From positions 1 through 9,675 of the forward strand of contig JAWLBW010000172.1 of the NCBI GenBank assembly GCA_041687475.1: a DNA stretch of 9,675 nt, read 5' to 3'. Both the position numbers and the translations under genes were made by a program. Shown here piece after piece: positions 1-4,595 of this stretch. This stretch comes from JAWLBW01 sp041687475 (GTDB lineage Bacteria; J088; JAWLBW01). The first letter of the stretch is position 1. Each line of letters starts with the position of its first letter. A model generated the notes under the pieces. It saw only the letters and a list, made by a program, of their open reading frames with translations, did not search any database and was not told the DNA's origin.

Positions 1-695
1 TAGCGCGTGACCACGTCTTCGAGAAAGAGCGCCCGCAGAATCCACACGAGAAACGAGGGGGCGCTGCGCAAGAATAGCTCCGTATTCAGCTGCTCCTGGC
101 CGTTCCGCCGCAGCAGCGGCGTGCTGGTGTCGATGTAGAGCAGCTGTATCTCTTCGGGAAGCCGCGTCTGTCCTTCGTCGAAGCCGGCAATGGCCCAGTT
201 CGAGATCTGGCCGTCGAGCCCGAGCTCGATTGTTCCCCGATTCGCGCGGTTGAAGCTGAACAGCCGATCGCATTCGCGAAGCACGGCAATGACAAGCCGT
301 CTGATATCGTCGTCGCTCAGCCGGTGAATGGCGTTCTGGCCGATGGAGGCGGCGGGAAGCCGTCGCTGCGCGATGTAAACGAGGTTTCGCCCGTGTATTT
401 CGTCGCTGAAGCGCGCCAGCGATCCGGGTACGACGCGAATACCAACATCTTCTTCGAGCGTATCGATGTATTCACGATAAAGCTTCTCGTAGGCCTCGGC
501 CTCGTCGACCGAGCGAAACATGGGCATGCGCTTGAAGGCAAGCTCGCGGTCGGGCCCCTGCCCCAGTTCGAGCACCGTCGAGATTTCCCCATAGCCGAGT
601 ACTTTGGCGGGAATGGGGCTGGCTTCGGGAAACCGGGTGTCGAGCCCTTCTTCGAAGGCCTTGAGCAATTCGAGATTGACGCGTACCTGCTCCAT
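1..695 (-). CDS. Protein-kinase-like protein, function unknown (3' end missing)
   Basis: The reading frame starts with ATG at 695-693 and stays open for 231 codons to the window edge, so the C-terminus is missing. The sequence resembles the kinase/aminoglycoside-phosphotransferase fold. A Gly-rich loop-like segment (VLGYGEIST, residues 32-40) is followed by AFKRM with Lys55, in the place of the ATP-binding lysine. LDGQISNW (160-167) has the D-x4-N spacing of a kinase catalytic loop (Asp161, Asn166), and YIDTSTP (187-193) could supply the metal-binding Asp189. There is no signal peptide, so it is probably cytoplasmic. The start is supported by GAGGA five bases upstream, overlapping the stop codon of the aminotransferase gene, from which it is separated by only 8 bp; the two are very likely co-translated. 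I think a kinase-like domain of unknown function (possibly DUF6206, from memory) fits. The kinase assignment is inferred from motif spacing, and the substrate is unknown. Confidence 0.75.
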   Translation of the reverse strand, partial: MEQVRVNLELLKAFEEGLDTRFPEASPIPAKVLGYGEISTVLELGQGPDRELAFKRMPMFRSVDEAEAYEKLYREYIDTLEEDVGIRVVPGSLARFSDEIHGRNLVYIAQRRLPAASIGQNAIHRLSDDDIRRLVIAVLRECDRLFSFNRANRGTIELGLDGQISNWAIAGFDEGQTRLPEEIQLLYIDTSTPLLRRNGQEQLNTELFLRSAPSFLVWILRALFLEDVVTR

Positions 696-703
696 CGTAT
701 TCC

Positions 704-1966
704 TCACGAGCCCATGAGCTGCTGTACCTGCGCCAGCGCGCGGTCGGCGCGCGCCACGATTTCTTCGGCGATGGGCCGGTCGATGATCAGCGGGGGCAGG
801 AACTGGGCCACACGGGGGTCGTTGCCGGCGTACACCGATAGCAGGCCGTTGTCGTACGCGGCCTTGGTAAAGACCGGGCCGCACATTTCGTTCGCCATTT
901 CGATGCCCATCATCAGCCCCTTCTGTCGCAGGCGCACGACCACCGGATACTTTTCCTTGAGCCCGAGAAAGGCGTCGGCGAAGAAGTCGGCCTGCGCGCG
1001 CACATTGGCAAGAAAGGCCTCGTCCGACGAGATTTCGAGCACCTTCATCGCCACCGGACAGCCAACCTCGGCTCCGCCGAAGGTCGAAATGTGAATGAAG
1101 GGGTCGTCGTGAAAGACGCTCTCGTAGCGGGGGCGGAAGCAGGTGGCCGACATCGGATAGATTCCCCCTGAAAGGCCTTTGCCGATGACCATGATGTCGG
1201 GTTCGACGCCCCAGTGGTCGACGCCCCAGAGGCGCCCCGTGCGGCCGAGACCGGCCTGCACTTCGTCGATGATGAGCGTAATACCCTCGCGGTCGCACAG
1301 GTCGCGCACGGCCGGCAGGTAGGCGTCGTCGGGACTGTAAATGCCCCAGGTCGCGGGAATCGTTTCGAGTATGACCGCCGCCGTGTCGCCGTCGATTGCA
1401 GCGGCCAGCGCGCCGATGTCGCCGTAGGGCACCTGCACGAAACCCGGCGCCATGGGGCCGAAGGGCTTGCGGTACTTCTCGTCGCCCGTGGCCAGGGCAA
1501 AGCCGGTGTGCCCGTGGTAGCCGCCGCGCGCCGAGATGATTTTTGTCTTCTTCGAATAGCCGCGCGCCACCTTGATGGCCAGATCAATGGCTTCGCCGCC
1601 GCTCACGCCGAAAACCGTGTAGGTGAGATCGCCGGGGGTGAGCTCGGCCAGCTTTTCCCCCAGCAGGGCCCGGTGTTCGCTCAGCAGGTGGTGATTGCCG
1701 ATATCCAGCTCGCCGAGCGATTCCACAAGGGTGCGCACGACTTCGGGGTTGCGGTGCCCGAGGTTGAAGACGCCGCCGTTGCAGTGGCAGTCGAGCACCT
1801 GCTTGTCGCCGCTCACGTCCCAGAGCCAGGGACCCTCGCGTTTTCCCATGACGAAGTCGATGCCGGCCGATTTGAAGAAGCCTGCCTTGCCCGACGAGAC
1901 ATGCCTGGCAAAGGTGTCGATGGTTTCGCTCTTGCCGCGGGCGCCGATGAGGGAATGCGATGTCAT
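704..1966 (-). CDS. Class III PLP-dependent aminotransferase family protein
   Basis: This 420-residue protein has the normal length and motif order of the acetylornithine/ornithine/4-aminobutyrate (class III, fold type I) aminotransferases. GVSGGEAIDLAIK (120-132) forms the phosphate-binding turn and GGYHGHTG (148-155) carries the aromatic residue that stacks on the cofactor. IIDEVQAGLGRTGR (232-245) contains Asp234, which pairs with the pyridine nitrogen. IGKGLSGG (261-268) contains the Schiff-base Lys263, and TFGG (295-298) completes the phosphate site. The enzyme should be a soluble cytoplasmic homodimer that moves an amino group between an omega-amino compound and a 2-oxoacid, but the substrate cannot be read from sequence. 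Class III relatives also include phospho-lyases acting on phosphorylated amino alcohols, relevant because a kinase-like gene follows directly. The ATG at 1966-1964 is preceded by AGGAG (1977-1973), and a sigma-70-type promoter lies upstream. The phosphate loop reads SGGEA rather than the common SGTEA. Confidence 0.93.
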   Translation of the reverse strand: MTSHSLIGARGKSETIDTFARHVSSGKAGFFKSAGIDFVMGKREGPWLWDVSGDKQVLDCHCNGGVFNLGHRNPEVVRTLVESLGELDIGNHHLLSEHRALLGEKLAELTPGDLTYTVFGVSGGEAIDLAIKVARGYSKKTKIISARGGYHGHTGFALATGDEKYRKPFGPMAPGFVQVPYGDIGALAAAIDGDTAAVILETIPATWGIYSPDDAYLPAVRDLCDREGITLIIDEVQAGLGRTGRLWGVDHWGVEPDIMVIGKGLSGGIYPMSATCFRPRYESVFHDDPFIHISTFGGAEVGCPVAMKVLEISSDEAFLANVRAQADFFADAFLGLKEKYPVVVRLRQKGLMMGIEMANEMCGPVFTKAAYDNGLLSVYAGNDPRVAQFLPPLIIDRPIAEEIVARADRALAQVQQLMGS

Positions 1967-1972
1967 GGGGAA

Positions 1973-1977
1973 CTCCT
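1973..1977 (-). promoter_or_regulatory. Ribosome binding site of the aminotransferase gene
   Basis: AGGAG on the minus strand lies six bases before the ATG at 1966-1964. It fixes this start over any upstream alternative. Confidence 0.75.
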
Positions 1978-1986
1978 GTAACCTTT

Positions 1987-2015
1987 TGTATATCGCTTTT
2001 CCCCAGACAGGGCAA
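1987..2015 (-). promoter_or_regulatory. Sigma-70-type promoter for the aminotransferase gene
   Basis: On the minus strand TTGCCC (2015-2010, four of six matches to the -35 consensus) is separated by exactly 17 bases from TATACA (1992-1987, four of six matches to the -10 consensus). It sits in the 53-bp gap after the stop of the ZIP-like gene. Transcription would start near 1980, just upstream of the ribosome binding site, giving a very short leader. The aminotransferase and kinase-like genes could therefore be expressed without the ZIP-like gene. Seen by eye only. Confidence 0.5.
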
Positions 2016-2019
2016 CCGT

Positions 2020-2751
2020 CTACCCCATCAACAGCAGCGCCGCGTAGAGCGCAGCCCCCAGAAGAAAGGCGGGAAACCGGCTCTCGCGCTCTTCGGGCAG
2101 CTCTTCCTTAAGCACGTTCAGAATGATGCCCCCGGCCAGAAAGGCGAACAGCACGGCCGTGGCGGCATCGTGTACACGATATGCCAGCCCCAGCGCCCAC
2201 CCAAGCACGCCGGCGCCCACCAGAACCCAGCGACCCGCCCTGTCGTATGCGCCCGGGTGGTCGTGCCGCAGGCCGTAGTCGACCACGAGCAGGTGCCCCC
2301 CCACGGCAACGCCGTACCAGAGCAACCCCACGCCCTCGCCTACCTCGGCCGCCGCCAGAAGATACCCGATGAGCAGGTTGTAAAGTGCGAAAAAGCCGAT
2401 GTGCATGGCGAATACGCCCGGGGCCGACTCTTCGTGATGGGCCTTCGTACGACGATGCTTACGAATGACGCGCTCGACCCCGTAGAACACCACCAGCCCG
2501 GCCAATGCAATGAGCCAGGCGTGGTGCTCGATGAACGTCAGCGGCGTTGTTCTGGTATTCTGGGCCAACACCCTCTGCTGTTCGGCCAGTTCCGGCAGCA
2601 CGTCGACGAATACGTACGCAACCGAAACCCCGCCGGCCGCCGAAAGCCAGCGACTACGGGGTATGACGTCGAGATAACGAATGCGGGGCGCAAAAAGATG
2701 CACCACCGTAAAAGCCAGCACGGCGAGCAGAGATGCCAGAACCATATTCAC
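2020..2751 (-). CDS. ZIP-like multi-pass inner-membrane protein
   Basis: This 243-residue, very hydrophobic protein has about eight likely membrane spans (roughly residues 2-22, 36-53, 78-95, 112-135, 140-160, 173-192, 197-214 and 225-242). It has short loops, except for a charged His/Arg-rich loop at 96-110. The layout and two motifs recall the ZIP metal transporter family: a span ending in DVLPEL (50-55) and a span followed by KEELPEER (215-222). The central span has HIGFFALYNLLIGY (117-130), which keeps a His, an Asn and a Gly but not the canonical HNxxEG metal site. Metal transport is therefore possible but not shown. The first codon is GTG at 2751-2749; an ATG two codons downstream (2745-2743) is an equally possible start, and neither has a strong ribosome binding site. 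Its stop is 53 bp from the aminotransferase start, so readthrough into that gene is possible. Confidence 0.8.
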   Translation of the reverse strand: MNMVLASLLAVLAFTVVHLFAPRIRYLDVIPRSRWLSAAGGVSVAYVFVDVLPELAEQQRVLAQNTRTTPLTFIEHHAWLIALAGLVVFYGVERVIRKHRRTKAHHEESAPGVFAMHIGFFALYNLLIGYLLAAAEVGEGVGLLWYGVAVGGHLLVVDYGLRHDHPGAYDRAGRWVLVGAGVLGWALGLAYRVHDAATAVLFAFLAGGIILNVLKEELPEERESRFPAFLLGAALYAALLLMG

Positions 2752-3334
2752 TATTCTGACGCCTGGCGCATGTCACGTAAATACGGTTCGCCGCGCCTAG
2801 CCGTCCTGCCGACCGCTGCAAAATTCTCAATCCTTAATCCCAAACCGATTGACTGGCAATCACGTCCCGGAAATGGCAGATAGCTGGGCACCCTGGGCAG
2901 GGACCCGCAGGGCCCCAGGGGTCGGACCCGCGTAAGTGCCGGAATATCCAATATTTAAGGTCCCCCAGGATGGCCCTGTATCCTCTTAAACTGGCCATTC
3001 TGCGCCCAGAAACGTACCGCTAAGCGCCTGCATTCTTACCCCGGTAGAAAACGACACCGGCAACCTCTCCGAAGAACCACCTTAGAGGTCCTTAGAGGGG
3101 CAAATTCGACGGTCATTTTAGCCCTGTAAGGCTCCCAGAGGGCCTGATTGCCCCAGCATTCGTAGTGATTTCAGCAGCTTGGGCAGGTCCGACCCCTGCG
3201 CCTGCCCCTGGGCCTCTGCCTGTCTGTTGCCGCGTCTCTGTGCGTCTCCTGTGTTCTCTTTCGAAACACTTCCGTGACGCATGACGCACCGTTCCGTTGC
3301 AGAATCGGAAGAACTACCCCGACTTATGGGGAAC
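2752..3334. other. Long non-coding region with inverted-repeat element
   Basis: I see no convincing gene here on either strand. Short open frames lack ribosome binding sites and recognisable protein features. The GC content looks lower than in the flanking genes. The region contains the palindromic element at 2891-3207 (listed separately). Inside it is a 10-bp tandem repeat, CCTTAGAGGT (3080-3089) and CCTTAGAGGG (3090-3099). ACCTCT (3063-3068) can pair with AGAGGT (3084-3089), and GCCCT (3121-3125) can pair with AGGGC (3139-3143). The stretch 3208-3334 holds nothing I can identify. The promoter of the ZIP-like gene should be near 2752-2880, but I see no good match. Confidence 0.6.
2891..3207. 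repeat. MITE/REP-like element bounded by 13-bp inverted repeats
   Basis: CAGGGGTCGGACC (2916-2928) recurs as its exact reverse complement GGTCCGACCCCTG (3186-3198), 257 bp apart. Each copy is itself nearly palindromic around GGTC-GACC. Each sits beside a short hairpin at the outer edge: CCCTGGG (2891-2897) with CCCAGGG (2914-2920) on the left, and GGGCAGG (3181-3187) with CCTGCCC (3201-3207) on the right. Arms of this kind, enclosing a structured non-coding core, fit a non-autonomous palindromic element. I recall similar TCGGACC palindromes near REP-associated tyrosine transposase genes in other GC-rich bacteria, but could not check this. No transposase is present in the window and I found no clear target-site duplication. 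Confidence 0.45.
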
Positions 3335-3349
3335 GGGCACGGAATTTGC
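3335..3349 (+). promoter_or_regulatory. Sigma-54 (-24/-12) promoter
   Basis: GGGCACG (3335-3341), GAAT and TTGC (3346-3349) match the sigma-54 consensus TGGCACG-N4-TTGC in all but the first base. The invariant GG (3336-3337) and GC (3348-3349) are exactly 10 bases apart. Transcription would begin near 3361. Such promoters need an ATP-driven enhancer-binding activator that binds upstream, probably within about 3150-3300. The first gene downstream is the 46-codon membrane protein. Confidence 0.72.
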
Positions 3350-3365
3350 GATAGGGTAGAGGCAG

Positions 3366-3384
3366 AACAGGCCCGATGCCTGTT
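3366..3384 (+). promoter_or_regulatory. Hairpin in the 5' leader of the small membrane protein mRNA
   Basis: AACAGGC (3366-3372) and GCCTGTT (3378-3384) form a perfect 7-bp stem with a 5-base loop. It begins about five bases after the predicted sigma-54 start site and ends 19 bases before the ribosome binding site. There is no T-run, so it is not a terminator. It may stabilise the 5' end of the mRNA or be a protein- or RNA-binding site. Confidence 0.5.
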
Positions 3385-3419
3385 GGAAAAGCAAACTCCC
3401 GTCAGAAGGTATCAACACC

Positions 3420-3560
3420 ATGCCTTTTCGCACCCTTTCTGATTGGTTCGTCCTCGTGATCTTCGTTGCCGTTACCGTGGTTTTTCTGCTTCACGGCGCG
3501 ACCCTTCAGGGCGAAAGCGACGCCCATGCCGTTTCTTCTCCTCCGGCAGAAACGCGCTGA
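3420..3560 (+). CDS. Small single-span membrane protein (46 aa), unknown function
   Basis: ATG at 3420 opens a 46-codon frame ending in TGA at 3558-3560. AGAAGG (3404-3409) is a good ribosome binding site 10 bases before it. The protein has a short N-terminal segment with Arg4, one clear hydrophobic span (about residues 9-25: WFVLVIFVAVTVVFLL) and a hydrophilic tail of about 20 residues. This predicts an N-in, single-pass inner-membrane protein with a short periplasmic tail. I recognise no family. Its reality is supported by context: a sigma-54 promoter upstream, a ribosome binding site, and an intrinsic terminator 66 bp after the stop make it a self-contained unit. The function may be to modulate a membrane complex under the condition signalled through sigma-54; this is inference. 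A longer overlapping frame in another phase (from 3443) is less likely. Confidence 0.68.
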   Translation: MPFRTLSDWFVLVIFVAVTVVFLLHGATLQGESDAHAVSSPPAETR

Positions 3561-3576
3561 CGCCCGATTCCTGCGC

Positions 3577-3623
3577 GACCGCCGCCGTTTTCCCCCCTTT
3601 TCCTGCGGAACGGCCCGGCGGTC
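3577..3623 (+). other. 3' UTR hairpin with exposed C/U-rich loop
   Basis: GACCGCCG (3577-3584) pairs with CGGCGGTC (3616-3623), and CCGTT (3585-3589) pairs with AACGG (3609-3613). This gives 13 base pairs interrupted by a two-base bulge (3614-3615). The 19-base loop (3590-3608) contains CCCCCCTTTTCC. It lies between the stop of the small membrane protein and its terminator, so it would be in the mature 3' end of the transcript. C-rich loops next to a terminator are a hallmark of regulatory RNAs that pair with Shine-Dalgarno sequences. Confidence 0.5.
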
Positions 3624-3625
3624 AT

Positions 3626-3659
3626 ACGGCCTGCCCATTCACTCGGGTAGGCCGTTTTT
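3626..3659 (+). terminator. Rho-independent terminator
   Basis: ACGGCCTGCCC (3626-3636) pairs with GGGTAGGCCGT (3645-3655), an 11-bp stem with one G-T pair and an 8-base loop. A run of five T's (3655-3659) follows. It ends the transcript of the small membrane protein and isolates it from the P460 gene downstream. Confidence 0.88.
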
Positions 3660-3660
3660 C

Positions 3661-3805
3661 TTGCTGCACGTTCATTACGAAATGGTCAAAGACCGATGGC
3701 CGATGCGGAAACGGCATCTCGATGTCACACCGCGCTCGCCCCCCTTCCCCCCAGACACCGCCTCGCTTATCCTGCTCGAAACACTATGGGAAGGGGGATG
3801 TACTG
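3661..3805 (+). promoter_or_regulatory. P460 leader with C-tract able to mask the ribosome binding site
   Basis: CCCCCTTCCC (3740-3749) is a perfect 10-base complement of GGGAAGGGGG (3788-3797), which contains the Shine-Dalgarno sequence of the P460 gene. The stem would enclose a 38-base loop (3750-3787). If transcription starts upstream of 3740, ribosome access would be blocked unless the stem is opened. Two heptamers (CCGATGG, CCGATGC; 3693-3706) lie further upstream. I see no strong promoter between the terminator at 3659 and 3740, so the transcript start is unknown. Confidence 0.45.
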
Positions 3806-4360
3806 ATGAAGATACTGCGTCTGATGACCTGTGTTCTCTGTGCATGGGTGGTGGTTTCGTGCGCCGGAAACAGCGGCAATCGAAAAAGCGAAGACAGCCA
3901 GACGGGTTCGATGGAGCAGCGGCAGGCGAGCCCGCACGAGGGAATGCCCGAAACGACCGCCGAATCGGTCTGGAACTTTCTCGAGGAGCAGGATTACGCC
4001 CGTACCTGGGCCATGTGGCCGGGCAAGGATGAATTCTACGAGGGCACCGAACCCCACGGCATGCTGCTGACCACCTACGTCGACCCCGTTGCCCTGGCAA
4101 GCCTGGAAACCATGGGGGAAAACGGCGGCCAGCTGCCCCACGGGGCCACCATCGTGAAGGAAAACTACACGCCCGACCGCGAGCTCGACTCCATTACCGT
4201 CATGTTTAAGGCCTCCGAAGGCTACGCCCCCGCGCACAACAACTGGTTCTGGATGAAACGGCTGGCCGACGGTACGGTCGAGGCTTCAGGCGCGGTCGAG
4301 GGCTGTCAGAACTGTCACGCCAAGAGCGACAACGACTACCTGATGACGCCGCTTCCCTGA
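3806..4360 (+). CDS. Cytochrome P460-family haem c lipoprotein
   Basis: This 184-residue protein begins MKILRLMTCVLCAWVVVSC: a positively charged start, a hydrophobic core and a lipobox ending at Cys19. It is therefore exported and lipid-anchored in the envelope. After a hydrophilic linker (20-50) comes a domain (about 54-184) like the cytochrome P460/cytochrome c'-beta family, ending in the single c-type haem site CQNCH (167-171) followed by DNDYL. The C-terminal CxxCH followed by D-Y is typical of that family. Known members bind or oxidise small nitrogen compounds such as hydroxylamine or NO. The cross-linking lysine of true P460 enzymes may correspond to Lys118 (TIVKENY), but this is uncertain, so it may be a c'-type ligand-binding protein. 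The ATG at 3806 is chosen over the longer in-frame opening because it gives the signal peptide and has GGGGG 8 bases upstream. Cytochrome c maturation functions are required elsewhere. Confidence 0.85.
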   Translation: MKILRLMTCVLCAWVVVSCAGNSGNRKSEDSQTGSMEQRQASPHEGMPETTAESVWNFLEEQDYARTWAMWPGKDEFYEGTEPHGMLLTTYVDPVALASLETMGENGGQLPHGATIVKENYTPDRELDSITVMFKASEGYAPAHNNWFWMKRLADGTVEASGAVEGCQNCHAKSDNDYLMTPLP

Positions 4361-4381
4361 CGTGCTGCACGGTCGGCACGG

Positions 4382-4447
4382 GATGGTCGATGTCGATGGC
4401 CGATGGTCGATGTCGATGGCCGATGGTCGATGGTCGATGGCCGATGA
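4382..4447 (+). repeat. Tandem array of YCGATGG heptamers
   Basis: About nine units of TCGATGG or CCGATGG follow one another, two of them shortened to TCGATG. They also form a higher-order repeat of 20-21 bp present three times (4382-4401, 4402-4421, 4422-4442). The array starts about 20 bp after the P460 stop codon. Two more units lie upstream of the gene at 3693-3706. The units resemble the heptameric short tandem repeats (STRR) known from cyanobacteria in form only. Confidence 0.85.
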
Positions 4448-4539
4448 GGAGGAAGACCGCCGGTCCCTGAATCTTCGCATGGGATACAAACGGCCTGGTG
4501 AAAGCAGTGTGCGCGCGGTGACAGGTGACCTTTCCAACG

Positions 4540-4574
4540 TCTCACCTCTCACCTCTCACCTATCACCTCTCACC
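4540..4574 (+). repeat. Tandem array of five TCTCACC heptamers
   Basis: TCTCACC occurs at 4540-4546, 4547-4553, 4554-4560 and 4568-4574, with one TATCACC variant at 4561-4567. The core TCACC is the complement of GGTGA found at 4517-4528, so the RNA could fold back. It lies 22 bp beyond the end of the minus-strand gene. Confidence 0.9.
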
Positions 4575-4595
4575 CGGGGCGCCCCGTACCGCACG

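Larger units (their letters stand above)
4361..4595. other. Intergenic region between convergent genes, repeat-rich
   Basis: This 235-bp gap separates the ends of the P460 gene and of the unknown exported protein gene. It holds two different tandem arrays with a 7-bp period (listed separately). It also has direct GGTGAC copies within GGTGACAGGTGACC (4517-4530), and a 12-bp perfect palindrome CGGGGCGCCCCG (4575-4586). None has a T-run, so I see no clear intrinsic terminator for either gene. Confidence 0.6.

Noticed and set aside
324..1094. Long plus-strand open frame opposite the kinase-like and aminotransferase genes
   Set aside because: It lies antisense to two genes with clear family motifs and good ribosome binding sites, and its protein shows no recognisable features; long antisense frames are common in GC-rich DNA.
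1960..2883. 307-codon plus-strand frame opposite the ZIP-like gene
   Set aside because: The minus-strand product has eight plausible membrane spans, while this frame gives a charged, low-complexity protein; it is a shadow.
2891..3207. CRISPR array or complete insertion sequence
   Set aside because: There is no regular repeat-spacer pattern and no transposase frame between the inverted repeats.
3443..3805. Upstream in-frame extension of the P460 gene
   Set aside because: It would cross the small membrane protein, the terminator and the leader, and would bury the signal peptide in the middle of the protein.
3786..3806. Six-codon upstream frame (MGRGMY, stop overlapping the P460 ATG as TGATG)
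   Set aside because: It overlaps the ribosome binding site itself and has no such site of its own; possible translational coupling cannot be shown from sequence alone.
4375..4390. Second sigma-54-like box (GGCACGGGATGGTCG)
   Set aside because: The -12 GC is missing at the required spacing, and the site lies after the P460 gene with no gene downstream on that strand.
4575..4586. Perfect palindrome CGGGGCGCCCCG as a terminator
   Set aside because: It has no room for a loop at full pairing and no T-run on either strand.
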